Below, one piece after another: positions 36,045 to 47,602 of a stretch of DNA of 64,000 bases. A program made the position numbers and the translations under genes. How positions within the stretch are numbered: the stretch's first letter is position 1; each line of letters opens with the position of its first letter. The notes beneath the pieces were generated by a model. That model was not told the origin of the DNA. It worked only from the letters and a program-made list of their open reading frames with translations, and did not search any database. The DNA comes from Gonatopus flavifemur (taxonomy: Eukaryota > Arthropoda > Insecta > Hymenoptera > Dryinidae): NCBI GenBank assembly GCA_018340375.1, contig JAFFJZ010000001.1, positions 18,556,001-18,620,000 on the forward strand, in the 5' to 3' direction.

Positions 36045-36150
36045 TTGCTGTTTTGGGATCAGTCTAAAAATCAAATAATAGGACACAACATCATCCAAAT
36101 TTTTTGAACGGTTGGAGAAACTTTGATGCCACCACTTTTTGGGATAAAAT

Positions 36151-37139
36151 TGCATACCCAACAAACAAAAAAATATCTATCAGTATCTGAAAGATTTCTT
36201 AAAATCATGCGAGATGTCTTGGAAGACTTTCGTGAAGATATCTTTCTGACATCTAAAAGATGTCTTAGGCAACAAATTTCAACAACTCGCACAGCACTTT
36301 TGGTCTCCAAGATATCTTGAGGAACTGTTCAGAGTATCATGAAAAGATATCCTTAAGATGTCTAAAATAGTCCTTCCTTCTGAAAGATGTCTCAAAAATA
36401 TATTTTAGAATATCTAAAACTTTTGTTCCGAGATTATATCTTTTAGACATCTTATAGAAATCTTTTAGGAATAAGAAGTGTTTTAGATCTCTCAAAGATA
36501 TCTTTTCATGTTGCATAAGACTTCTTAAATTTTCTTCTTCTTTGGCTTGAGATATCTTTTAGTACTGAAATGCTGCGTGGGAAGTTTTAGATACCTCAAA
36601 AATGTCTTGCACAAGCTATCTTTTAAACACGCTGACAAAGTTATGTGGAAGACATGATTTAAATGGTTCCAAGATATGTTGTCAATTGTTTTAAGATATA
36701 TTTTGGACATGTGAGAAACGTCTTTTACATGCCTCAAGATATTTTTTGTATTCTTTTCAAATACGTTTTAGATGTCTTTGAGATATTTCCTTGAACCCTT
36801 AAATCATAAGGACATCCCAGACTGTACAAAAGAATCACTAACGAGTTCTGAAAAACGAATATGGTGTGACTTTTGCTCATCTTACTTAGACAACTCTTAA
36901 GATGTCGAACAGATATTCAGAAACTCTTCCAAGATGTCTTTCAGAAATACCTTGAAGACATGTTCCTGACATTTCTTTAAGATATCTAAACGATATCATT
37001 TCGACTTATCTTGAAGATATCTCTTTTGTGATGACATTTAGATGTCTAAAATACATCTTTTTGATGCATCTAAAAGATATCTTCCTGAAGATATCTTGTA
37101 GATGTCTTAAAGACCTTGGATGTTTATTGGGTAATTGCA
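36151..37139. mobile_element. About 1 kb palindrome-array element built from AGATGTCT/AGATATCT words
   Basis: The ends are inverted: TGCATACCCAACAAACA on the left, and TGCAATTACCCAATAAACA reverse-complemented from the right. Between them dozens of copies of AGATATCT, AGATGTCT, AAGACATCT and similar 8-10 bp near-palindromes occur at irregular spacing in both orientations. A second small patch follows at about 37325-37410. No transposase is present. Confidence 0.75.
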
Positions 37140-39012
37140 TAGAAAAACGTACTCTTCATATTTATACACACACTGTCAAACTTCTGAAACCTTTCAATGT
37201 GAAACTAGGAGCTATTACCTTTAGATTTATGCAGGAAAATTACGGTAAGATTATAGACGTTTCAGTACACGTATCGAAAATTGTAGTGTTATCGCTGGCT
37301 GTTTCAGCAAAGATTGTGCTTTGTCTGAAAGATTTCTTATGCAACAGTTTTCACTGTTTCTAAGATGTCTTAGTTCAAGAAATCTAAAAGACATCTGAAA
37401 GAAATCTAAAGACAAAGCAAAATTTTCACTTGTATAGGTGGAGAATTCAAGCAGAAAGCATGCAATTTCTTTTCACAAATGGTAGTATAATTCTAAATTT
37501 TGATAGGTTTCCATCTAAAAATTTATGAGAATAAATCATTAGTTATCAGACTTCTTCAATAAGATTTCACGTATCGGAGGATTTCTATTTTTTCCCCTAC
37601 AGAAAAATTCACTGAATACTCATTGTTAAAAATAGGAAGAATAGAAATATACCCATTGAGTCAGATCTGTTCCATTCTCAGTATTCCACTCTGAATTCAG
37701 ATATCTCAACTTCAAACTCACGTCAGCCACATTCGACTTCGTTTTGTTATCAATGTTGTGCAAACGTTTGAATTTTGCTTGACCAGAACCGAACGAACAG
37801 AGTTCGATCTCTCAAGCTTGCTTCCATTTCGAGAGTTTACATAGGATCAAAGAAAAAGAACACAAGGTAGTCATGCGTAAGAGGACTGTTATTCTCTGGA
37901 CGACGAATTATTAATCTCGAACGACTGTTCGTTGGAAAAACAGAATTTTCTTTGTACGTCGGTATAAATTTATAAACTTCCTCCTCAACCTCGCTTTTAT
38001 CGTCGATCTTTCCCTATTCGTGAATTTTTATCCGACAAAAGAAATAAAATTCTTATTTACTTCAAAAAGTTCGATGATATCATGAATTTGAATGAGAATA
38101 AAATGTTATCGAAAAATACGAGATGCATCGGAGAGTATTATGAAACGGTTTATTCCGTTACGCGTGTAAAAACAAAACACTTTGTATCCGGCATTTTAAC
38201 TTTAATGAGATTATGTTGGTGATATCGTGAAAAACAGACGACCTGCCAGGGGGTCGTTTGGGATCAGCTATTATTGATTACCGAAGTGCTGATAAAGATG
38301 CTATCATGATAATGATGCTTTTGTCGACAGCTGAGACCTTTCTTATCGGAAAATAATTTGAATATATGAATATTGATCCCTCACTTTGTATGAATATGTT
38401 TATTTTTTCTTCTATACAAATACGAAAAGTTTGCTCCACAAAAACCATGTATACGATGTCAATTATTCATAGTTGTAGATAAACAAATTTATGTAAAAGA
38501 TTTTGTAAAATTACGTGAGGTTTGAAATCAGAATTCGATGAAATATGAATTTTTTTCACATTTCATCGGATTGATAGACAAATTGTTTATAAACTATCCT
38601 ACAAAAAAATATGGAAAATTTTGTTCATACCAGTAGTGGATTTTCGGCAAAGTTAAGAGATGTTGAATTCCTTCCACACAGCACCAAAAGTTCACAAACA
38701 ATTTTCTATGAGGATGGACAATGTTTACAAATATTGATATTTTTATATCTAATTTTTATCGAATTTCATATGAATATGAAATATTTGTTGATATGAATGA
38801 AAAAAAAGTCCTCTCAATCATGGTCAAAAGTTTCCTAATTATAGAGGAACTTTGTTGCTAAAATTTTGTAGAGGAAAAATCCACAATCATTTTGAACATT
38901 TCGCATGCAGAATTCTTCCACTTGGAAATTTATGAAACTATTCCTTTTAAGTTTTAATTAATATTGATCGTCAAAATAAGATACAAATGAGACGAGACAA
39001 ATCAAACAACTC
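37140..39012. other. No supported gene
   Basis: AT-rich with short ORFs lacking domains. Apart from a few AGATGTCT words near 37360, nothing is recognised. Confidence 0.35.
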
Positions 39013-39259
39013 ACACTGAAAAAAAAATTTCTTGCAACCAAATAAGTAGTCTATTTGTCCTCTCTCCGTAAAATATTCCTTAGGATTAATGAAATATTTA
39101 ATCGAATCGAATAATGGAATGCATGTCCCGAATAAATTGATCTTCCGAATAAATAATTTATCCACCACAAGTGATCGGTTTTTGCATCCAATTGAATATT
39201 TAATTTTTCCAAATAAATGTTCTATGGAGAGAGAACAAATAAACATTCTTCCCAGTGTA
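39013..39259. mobile_element. Palindrome-array MITE with CACTG-type ends, AATAAAT words
   Basis: It starts CACTGAAAAAAAA and ends CCCAGTG. The interior repeats CCGAATAAATTGAT, AATAAATAATTTATCC and CCAAATAAATG in both orientations. It is about 247 bp, non-coding, and lies upstream of TIL-3. Confidence 0.5.
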
Positions 39260-39833
39260 CGAATAAAATATTTACAGCAAATACAACTCCAGCAGAAGTT
39301 ACTCTAGTAATTTTCTAGATCATTACAAGCGTTGTAAGGTCTAGCAAGTCTCCCACGGGGACCCAGTCAGGCCTTGCAAAGCTTAGAGAATAAATAAAGT
39401 GATTCATACTGAAGATGTGATGTATTTGACACCTGTTTTTCAATTCTGATCGTTCAATTTAAGGGTGGACTTTATTCCATACATATCGATATGACAATAA
39501 AATTTTGAATATTGAGCAAAATTAATATTCAAGCCTTGACCTTACAGAAGAATTATTCTAGAATCGATGGAAACACGGTTCTATAAAATATACTTTATCA
39601 ACGAAAACAAAGTGAACACTGAAGGTCAAAAAATTGTTCAACATGTGCCAATGAAAATTGTGAAAAATATTTTGATCAAAACATGAGGTACAATGGGATA
39701 AAAAATATCCTCGAGTCTAATCCTATTTATTTTCAGAAATCATATGCACGTGAACAACGATGACGATTGAGAGGAAGAGAGTCGGAAATCGTTATCATGG
39801 ATCAGATTACGCTTCGAGGTTCAATGATTGTTG

Positions 39834-39840
39834 TATATAA
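39834..39840 (+). promoter_or_regulatory. TATA box of TIL-3
   Basis: TATATAA (then G) lies about 30 bases before a TCAACAGTT initiator-like stretch (39863) and 82 bases before the ATG. Confidence 0.65.
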
Positions 39841-39915
39841 GGTCTGGTTAACAAAGCAAGATTCAACAGTTGATTTCAAGTATTACAAAGTGACAAGTAC
39901 CGATACACTATCAAT

Positions 39916-41719
39916 ATGTCTCGCATTGTGTTCTGTGTATTACTCATTGGAGTATTGCATCACTTAGCTGGTAAGAATTCTACAATGATTACAATTTTTC
40001 TATATCGTATGATAAGAAAATCTAAACTGAAGTGTATTCTTTTTAAAAGCAATCATTATAAAACAGTTCAATCTGTAAATTTTACAACAGAAACTCAAAT
40101 TTACTTTGTTATCTAGTCCTAAATATTAGGTGTGCAAGTTGAAACTCGGCTTCAAGTTGGTTGCATGAAACAAAATATCTGAACGCATCCAATTCGTCCA
40201 CCATTTTGGATATATGTAGTGTGGGCATTGCAGTTTAGATATCAGTCATTTTCAAGTAGTAATTTCCTGTGTATCAATTTTATGAGATGGATTTCGATAA
40301 GCAACATTTACGCCATTGTATCCTATTCTGTTTTCAAATGAATAAAAATGTTGCTCAAGCTATGGAATTGATTAATACGACATTGGGTCAACATTCTGTG
40401 AGCCATTCAACAGTGAAAAAGTGGTTTACAAGATTTCGTAATAGAAATTTCAGTCTTGAGGACGATCCACGTCCAGGTGCAATCAAAAAATTTGAGGATG
40501 AAGAACTTGAAGTTTTACCGAATGAAAATCCATGTGAAACTCAAGAAGAGCTTGCAGAACAGTTAGGAGTTACTCGCCAAGCAATTTCACTTTGATTGCA
40601 TGCATTGGGAAAAATACAAGAGGAAGGAAAATGGGTTCCTCATAAACTGACGGAAGAAAATAAAAGACAAAGAGTTTCCATTTGCATGAAATTGCTTTCT
40701 CGGTTCAAGAAGAAGAATTTTCTGCATAAAATCATTACGAGTGAAGAAAAATGGATTTTGTATGACAATCCTAAACGTAGAGAAGCATGGGTTGATCCGG
40801 GCCAGCCATCTACATCACTTGAAAAACCGAATATTCATGCAAAGAAAGTTTTACTCTGTGTCCGGTGGGATTGGAGAGGAATCATTTACTACGAGCTTCT
40901 CGAACCTGGTCAAACTATTACAGCTGAGCGTTACCGGGCCCAGCTGATCAAAGTAAGTGATGCTCTGGAGGAAAAAAGACCATTTACGGGGCAAGGAAGG
41001 CGAAAAGTGATGCTGCTGCATGATAATGCACGTCCACATACAGCAAAACCAACCCAGGAACTCATCTTCAATTTAGGCTGGGAAGTTGTACCTCATGCGG
41101 CATATTCACCAGACTTAGCTCCTTCTGATTATCACTTATTTAGATCAATATCGCATATTTGAAGGAGCAGCACTTCATGAATATCGAAGGTGTCCGGGAA
41201 TGGCTGGATAACTATTTTGTTTCAAAACCACCGAGTTTCTATCGTGAAGGCATTTATCTACTACCCGATAAATGGCAAAAGATCGTAGATAATAACGGCG
41301 AATATTTCAATTGATAATTCTTGAAAGAAGTATTTTTTTAATAAAATTGAATTTGACAAAAAAAAGCCGAGTTTCAACTTGCACACCTAATACTAAAAAC
41401 TAGTAAAATCTCTATCAATTGATTTTTTACAGATGCTTACCCTCCAAGAAGAGTGAATCAAGAATGCGGTTTACATGAAGTATTCGCATTATGCGGATCA
41501 TCTTGTCCCGCTACCTGTCAGAATCCTTTGCCGTCTTCTTGTACATTGGTTAGTAATTGATTCGATTGATAATAATCATTCAAATACTATTATACCACTG
41601 CTATCAATCATACTCTTATTTTCCAGGAATGTTTCATCGGCTGTCAATGTGATACAGGATTTGTGAGGAATGATGATGGTCAATGTATTTCTTTGAGAGA
41701 TTGTTCCGTATCTTCGTGA
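39916..41719 (+). CDS. TIL-3: secreted TIL-type protease inhibitor, predicted P1 Leu
   Basis: There are three exons: 39916-39970, 41433-41548 and 41627-41719, coding 87 residues. Exon 1 is a signal peptide starting [18 protein letters not shown], with donor GTAAGA. Exon 2 encodes a short [10 protein letters not shown] linker and cysteines 1-5 (QEC, LC, SC, TC, SC), ending Cys-Thr-Leu at GTTAGT. Exon 3, after TTCCAG, begins Glu-Cys and supplies cysteines 6-10 ([14 protein letters not shown]), then SVSS and TGA. All ten cysteines of a single TIL domain are present. The reactive bond by AMCI alignment is Leu-Glu, suggesting chymotrypsin- or elastase-like targets; a Glu at P1' is unusual. Intron 1 carries a mariner; without it the intron would be about 195 bp. 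Intron 2 is only 78 bp, which makes this the best-supported gene model here. Confidence 0.92.
40126..41390 (+). mobile_element. Nearly intact mariner element in TIL-3 intron 1
   Basis: It is 1,265 bp long with perfect 27-bp inverted ends starting TTAGGTGTGCAAGTTGAAAC, flanked by TA on both sides. Length, TA duplication and transposase all fit mariner. Perfect ends and only two disabling changes in the ORF indicate a recent insertion. I do not assign the subfamily. Confidence 0.95.
40287..41314 (+). pseudogene. Mariner transposase, one nonsense and one frameshift
   Basis: It has the family length of about 342 residues. The N-terminal helix-turn-helix region (about residues 15-90) is followed by WVPHKL, the linker motif of mariner transposases. 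The catalytic core shows [11 protein letters not shown] and [13 protein letters not shown] with exactly 34 residues between the last two aspartates. The box that usually reads GDEKW reads SEEKW, so the first catalytic Asp appears replaced by Glu. A TGA at 40593-40595 stands where an Arg CGA would fit, a CpG-type transition. One base is missing near 41157, after which the correct C-terminus continues in another frame ([13 protein letters not shown] to GEYFN). It is non-autonomous as it stands. Confidence 0.92.
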
Positions 41720-41906
41720 TTGATTTCACTATTCACATAGCGAATAGGATCCAACGAATTCGATTGACCGACATTATGAATTCTTCATAAGAATTCAACT
41801 ACCCATTACATGGGAAAATTTAGTGGTATCCACTATATTAAATTATTGTTACTCCTGAAGCGCTTGATTATCCAAAGCGATGTATATAATTCATGTATTA
41901 AATCAG

Positions 41907-41912
41907 AATAAA
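41907..41912 (+). terminator. Polyadenylation signal of TIL-3
   Basis: AATAAA lies 188 bases after the TGA stop. It is the nearest canonical signal downstream. Confidence 0.55.
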
Positions 41913-42007
41913 ACTTCTTATTTATGCAATTTTTGTAATTTATTTGGGTCTGAAAATCCAAAAAGAATATTCTCAAACTCATTCATGAAAACTCTCATCA
42001 CAAAATT

Positions 42008-42245
42008 CTTGGTCAAAAAATTGCCTGAGTGGGAAAATTTGGACGGATTTTGTCCTCTTATTCCTTTTTCAGACTGATTTTGTCCTGATGGTCAATCACT
42101 TTGATTCGCTGGAGGAGAAGTTCAGACTAAAATCTTCAAAAATTACTGTTTTTGTCCGCGTTAATCAACCATCAGGAGAAAATCAGTCTAAAAACGAAAT
42201 AAAAGGACAACAACCGTCCAAATTTGTCGACCTGGGTGTTGATTT
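42008..42245. mobile_element. Hairpin MITE family C, copy 1
   Basis: AATTTGGACGG at about 42036 is inverted as CCGTCCAAATTT near 42224. The arms continue through TTTTGTCC, CAGACTGATTTTGTCCTGATGG and TTGATTAACGCGGAC-like blocks in inverted order. A second copy lies at 49665-49862 in similar form. It is non-coding. Confidence 0.7.
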
Positions 42246-45054
42246 ACCAATGACAAAATTGAAATTTGTTACAAATTTCTACACAATTTGAAAATGATGA
42301 CTGTTATTTGTACTAAATTCTGCATCATTCGATATTTTTCATCGGGTTTGTCTCGGATTGAAGTTCCGACGGTAGCCAATAAGCGTTACAAGTCTTATCA
42401 GAATTTTCATTCTTCCTCCTTTCAAAAGACTGAAATTACTACTTGTTTTTTGTTTGATAATATCAATATCCAATCGACAAAATCATTGTTTTCAAACAAA
42501 GTCAAAGCAATAGATAATATCAGAATGAAATTTATCTCTCCTGTCAATCTCTGCTCGTATGAAACGAAAAAGCAGCGAATTGGTTAACAACTCACCATCC
42601 GCATCAAACCCTCAACGTAGGAAAGATTGAATCTATAATGGAACGATCAGTTAAGAATGATGTTATTGATCAATTCCCTATCTCTCTACTTCCAAACGGA
42701 TTTGTTTAATATATTTAATGTACACAGAATAAAAACAATGTCCCCTATACTGCTTTGAAATAATACCCTACGGATTTACACGGTCGAGACAAGCTTTACA
42801 TATTTACCTACTTTAATTCATACAGATAACCCTCCATAACTGTAAACGTGATTTCATATTTTCATAAGCAATTACGGAATATTGTTTTTCGGCTAAGAAG
42901 AACGTTTACGAAAGAACGCAATAGAAGAGATTTCTCCCCTCGTAGAATGTAGCACAGTGTCATGTGATGTACAAATGTAATTTCACAGGAAAAATGTATC
43001 CTTTTCACAGTGAAAATGTTTTCTTAATGGTACTCTAGGGTTGTTTGAAAAACAGCGAACCATTTGTCCGTAATTTTAATATTTGCATGTATAGGGTAGA
43101 AAAATGTGTGTAAATCTGAATTCCTTTGACAACGCTTTATAATGAAATTCAGAGATATCTTGAACCCAACGCCTTCCCGAATGTAACCGCACAGACTTCA
43201 GAGTAGGTATCTCGCCACATACGACAGGCTAAACAATGCGTATTTGAATACCGGTCGTCAGCTCGATCGATCATTCGTCAATGGCTTTCCCACTTCAAAT
43301 TTTTGTCAAATCGCATGGATTTGAATTTCGGACGCTCATAGAAATAAGAGTCGGAGGTTATGAGGATTCAGATTTAGAACCTTCCATCGCGCATATAAAT
43401 TCGATGGAACCATTATTATAATAATGTGCAAAGGACTATAGCCACCCAATAAATTGAAGTACAAGCAATCGCTTCCAGGCATACAACATTAGGGACGTCT
43501 AAAAGATCAATTCTTAAAAAAAGGGCATCGAAAAAAGATCTCTCCACTCGAGGGGACGTAGAAAAATATCTTGCCTTGCGGCGTTGGTTCGAAGCCGAGT
43601 CTCGAGCTGGCTTTGACTCTATGAGAAGTAAAAAATGAAAAGCGATGAAATTATATTACTGCGGAGATGATTTCCAACGTGTTGGATGGATCTCTCAACC
43701 CTGTCAATGTGGATGGAATTTCATTCTTGCAACAAATAGATATATATATATTTTAAAACCAAACAGATTTGATTCGATATTATCCATACAGGACGATGCG
43801 AATCTGCAGTTAATGCCATGTCCACTGAGAGAAAGGTACCTATCTATGGCAACTGAAATTGTTCCAGCTAAATTTCAGCTGGCGTGAATAAAAGCCCAGT
43901 TGTCTGAAATATGAATAATAAAACAATTCATTCGAGGGAAATGAAAAATTTAGCTGTGAGTAAATTGAGTAAATTTCCTAGCTGTCCAATATTCAAGTAA
44001 ATCCTTGTTCTGAGGGCGGTTACTAATATTCCCTTTATATCTAAATCTATAAGAAGCAATAATAATAAAGATCCCAATAAAGAAAGTTTTGATATAAATT
44101 TCGTATGTCACGAATGACTATGTGATTCACTCATTTTTCTGAGATCATAATAACAAATGGAACGATAAGTATGTAATCATTTTATATGGTTTCTGCTGGT
44201 CTTTCGTTTTATTCCCAAGGAAGAAAACTTGTCATATTTTCTTTTCCCTCTCGCGTGTAACTTCTGATCCTTCGATACTTCCACGTGAGTTGCCACAGAA
44301 ACAAATACTTCAGATTCTTCATTTATTGTTTTGCGTTCCCCGTCATTCATCAATGAGAATAACAATAATGGCAAATAAAAAAGAAGGCGCAGAAAAATCT
44401 GACCCTGACGATTTGAAAATCAAATTTCTCGAAATGTAATCATAATATTCAAATAACACATGTGAGTATATATATTTGAATTAATGTGATAACTGGATGA
44501 ATTATTCAAGTCAAATTTCCAAGTTGTAATATTTTCATCGAAAAAAGCGTGCAAAGCGAGTGTAGATGAGAAAGTAAATTGCATTCGATCGACACTTACT
44601 ACGCATTTGAAATTTCCCCTTGATACACCCTCGCTTTCAAACGTTACTTCGTTTTCACCGGGCACATGTTCATTTAAAGGCGATACATTCGGTCGGATCG
44701 CTTTGATTTCTAATACACCTTGAACCTTTCCTTATTGGATTTAGTTTTCCTTCAGTCTTATGTAATAAAAAATTTACTTTGTATAGGATTTCATGTTCTT
44801 CGAGGTGAAAATTCCATGAGTTCAGATGGCAAACGGGATATCGATCACACCTAGAGATGAAAGGAATTCGCTTTTTATGGCTTTAGAGATACACGATACT
44901 ACGTCTGTTGTATGCGCATTTTTGGCGCTATACTTTGTAGTACACATAATTTTGAATGATTTATAGAATTATGCGGAAGGGGAAACAAGAGACTTCGATT
45001 ATTTGCCACTCTCCGAATCTGAAGGAGTGAAAAATCACGTATTTTATTCCAATA
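42246..45054. other. No supported gene
   Basis: AT-rich with short ORFs. The ORF at 43645-43887 contains a C-Q-C motif but lacks TIL cysteine spacing and splice sites. No transposon ends were recognised. Confidence 0.35.
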
Positions 45055-45265
45055 AGTCTCAGAAGTGAGTCAGTCCGCTTCGAGTGAACCCTAACTCTTT
45101 TAGAGTGGAAAATTGACTCTAGAATTCCAGTGGTGGTGAGTTTCTAACCACAAACCTTAGAATATCACTCTAGAAGAGTGGAAATTTCACTCAAAATTTT
45201 GACAGGCTCACTTTTGGCTGGCTGAAGAGTGAAATCTCACTCTAAAAATTTTATAGAGCAGATTT
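45055..45265. repeat. ACTCTAGAGT-type palindrome array
   Basis: AGAGTGGAAA, TCACTCTAGAAGAGTGGAAA, GAGTGAAATCTCACTCT and related words alternate in both orientations over about 210 bp. It follows the same design as the AGCAA and AGATGTCT arrays, with its own word. The ends are uncertain. Confidence 0.5.
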
Positions 45266-45825
45266 ACAGCGAACGATAGTTTATCGCTGTGCATGCACGT
45301 AATTATTTTTGATGGATAAACCTGGACCTTGGTTCTGCTTGGATTTTGATGGGGAGTGCATCACTTAGCGATTGGATTGAATCGGGATGGAATGAAAAAT
45401 TCCAAATGAGGATCTTGAAAACCAAATCACATCTATTGAATAGAATTTGAGGTTCGCACACCCTCATTTGATAGATCCAAGTTGATTCATTATGATAATT
45501 CTCAGTTGAAGGTATAAAATCTGCTGTTTTGTGGCAAACAAAGAAATATATTTGATTCATGATATTTCTTATTCAATGATAACTCATTCATGTTCTGAAG
45601 ATGGCCATCCAATTTATCCGTTTTCAGACAGAATAGTGCATTGAAATCTTGATTTGAATCGGATTAATTTACTCTCATCAAAGGCATGTACATCTAATTC
45701 TGCTCAACTCCTCGAGTACGCCTGATTTCAAATAACCTCGTCAGATCTTTATGACAACTGGGGTTGAAGTGATTATAGTTCCTGGTTTGGTTTACTATTA
45801 TTTCATAATGTGAACAAAACTGTAT

Positions 45826-46120
45826 GATTCCCACACGGAAAGACCGGGTCTATTATTATTTAGAAAAATGACTGTTGATTTAGGGAAAAAGAGGATCGCT
45901 GAAAAATATTCGCAGTGAGTCTACCAAAAATTCGTAGTCTAAATATTAACAGTTGATAGTTCCATTGGTATTTTTCACAGTGAAACTATTAATTGTTAAT
46001 ATTTAGACTACGAATTTTTGGTAGACTCACTACGAATATTTTTCAGCGATCCTCTTTTTTCCTGAATCGACAGTGATTTTTCTAAATAATAATAGACCCG
46101 GTCTTTCCGTGTAGGAATCA
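45826..46120. mobile_element. Hairpin MITE with TGATTCCYACACGG ends and about 130-bp arms
   Basis: The left end TGATTCCCACACGGAAAGAC is inverted at 46120 with one mismatch. Pairing continues through CGGGTCTATTATTATTTAGA, AGAGGATCGCTGAAAAATATTCG and GTGAGTCTACCAAAAATTCG to a small loop near 45975. It is one of the longest and least decayed hairpins in the window, and is non-coding. Confidence 0.88.
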
Positions 46121-46150
46121 ACTCTGTACGACCTCTAAATTGTTTTAATA

Positions 46151-47484
46151 CACTGGAAGGATTTTATTTGAAAAGTTACCGTGGAGTTTCAGTGATCGAG
46201 GGACAAGTAGGAATTTTTGAAAATATCCCAATCAAAAAAAACCCCCAGGGATCCCATAAGGGTTCCCCTGGGAATTTGGCACAAAAAATCATGACCAAAA
46301 CCCATCTGGGAACCCTTATGGGATCCCACGTGGGAGCTCATGTAAGATCCTACATGAAGTGTTTTTGAACCGTTTCATCCTAAATACTCATATCAAATCT
46401 CCCTCAATAAGAACTTGGATGACTGAAAAGATGATTTTGATCGGTATAAACAATGGTGGACGAATACTGTTCGCAACAGTGACCCAGTGATCTCTTTTGA
46501 TACTGAAATATTCTCCAAAAATGTGTTACATTAGTTTACCAATAATTGATATCTTTTTGATAGCTCTGGCAACTATTTTTTGAGTGGATCTGACAGCAAT
46601 TTTCAGTGGTGCAGAATAATTCATGTTCATGTTTCAATCTGTTTAATTTTTCTGAAGTTGATGTGAATAAAGTTGGAAATGTGTAAAATTCAATGCTACA
46701 GCTTGACATACATTTTCATTTAACGTACTTTTGCATAGTAAAAATAAATACTTGCAATTAAATATGTTGATAAATATAAAATATATATTTGTAATTTTAA
46801 TTCGAAAAAATACAGTTTGATTATAAGGATTCAATAAGAATTGCAGTGACCTGACATTATCGATATTGATTTCACCTGGTGTAAACTCTAATATCATAAC
46901 GCTGCCTTGAATTTTCATGATGGAAATATTTAATACCTTTCCCTGTGAAAATAGAGAAACTAGAGATACCCCTCATGTTTGAATGGAATTAAAATTTCAA
47001 GGATGAATAATTGCACGTACCTTCTCATAATTTGTTCATTTTAATATTTTAGAAATCCTAAGTTCAATTATATATAAATTAATTTTATTCACAGTTGGGT
47101 AAATTGAAAATTTATTTCACAAGTAGGTACATACGGAAAGCATGAAATTTCAAGAAATTTTGACGAATTATAAGATTCTATGTTGAATACAATGTCTTAT
47201 ATAAAGTCCCACAAGGGTTCCCAGATGAGTCCCGGGCAAAAAATTTTTGTGCCAAATTCCCAGAAGAATCCTTATGGGATCCTATCTGGGAACCCTCGAG
47301 GGTTTCTATGAGGGATCCCTTGAGGTTTTTTTTGTTCGAGTATTACTGTGCATTCTGTAAGACTTGTGAAACATTTCTCTCAACTGTTTCAAAATTCACT
47401 CATTTTTACAAGCTACAGAAATTGTTTGAAGAATTTTACTTATCCTTCGATCATGGTAATTTTCACAACAAAATTCTTTCAGTG
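46151..47484. mobile_element. MITE family B, second copy, split by another element
   Basis: The left 75 bases (CACTGGAAGGATTTTATTTG, then AGTTACCGTGG and CAGTGATCGAGGGACAAGTAG) and the right 145 bases (ATTACTGTGC to TTTCAGTG) match the uninterrupted copy at 18861-19094. The interruption is the 1.1 kb element at 46230-47338. This fixes the order: family B inserted first, then was hit. Confidence 0.75.
46230..47338. mobile_element. About 1.1 kb element with GGGATCCC/GGGAACCC palindrome arrays at both ends
   Basis: The ends are inverted: AATCAAAAAAAACCCCCAGG on the left, and GAACAAAAAAAACCTCAAGG reverse-complemented from the right. Next to each end is an array of GGGATCCC, GGGTTCCC and CCTATGGGATCC-like words (46246-46345 and 47208-47325), plus an inverted AATTTGGCACAAAAAAT block. 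The middle is AT-rich and unrecognised. There is no transposase. Confidence 0.65.
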
Positions 47485-47602
47485 TACAAAAATAAAGATT
47501 ACTCTAGTGGAAACATTATTTTGAGAATCTCTTTTAAATTCGCTGAAAAATTCTAGATATTTCTGAAAAACTCGTTTTCCAACGCTCCAGAGACTACTAC
47601 TG

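Noticed and set aside
36123..37363. Several ORFs rich in Ser-Lys-Asp-Leu-type repeats
   Set aside because: Products of the AGATGTCT word array.
43645..43887. Small ORF with Cys-Gln-Cys, considered as another TIL exon
   Set aside because: Cysteine count and spacing do not fit, and there is no signal exon or acceptor in phase.
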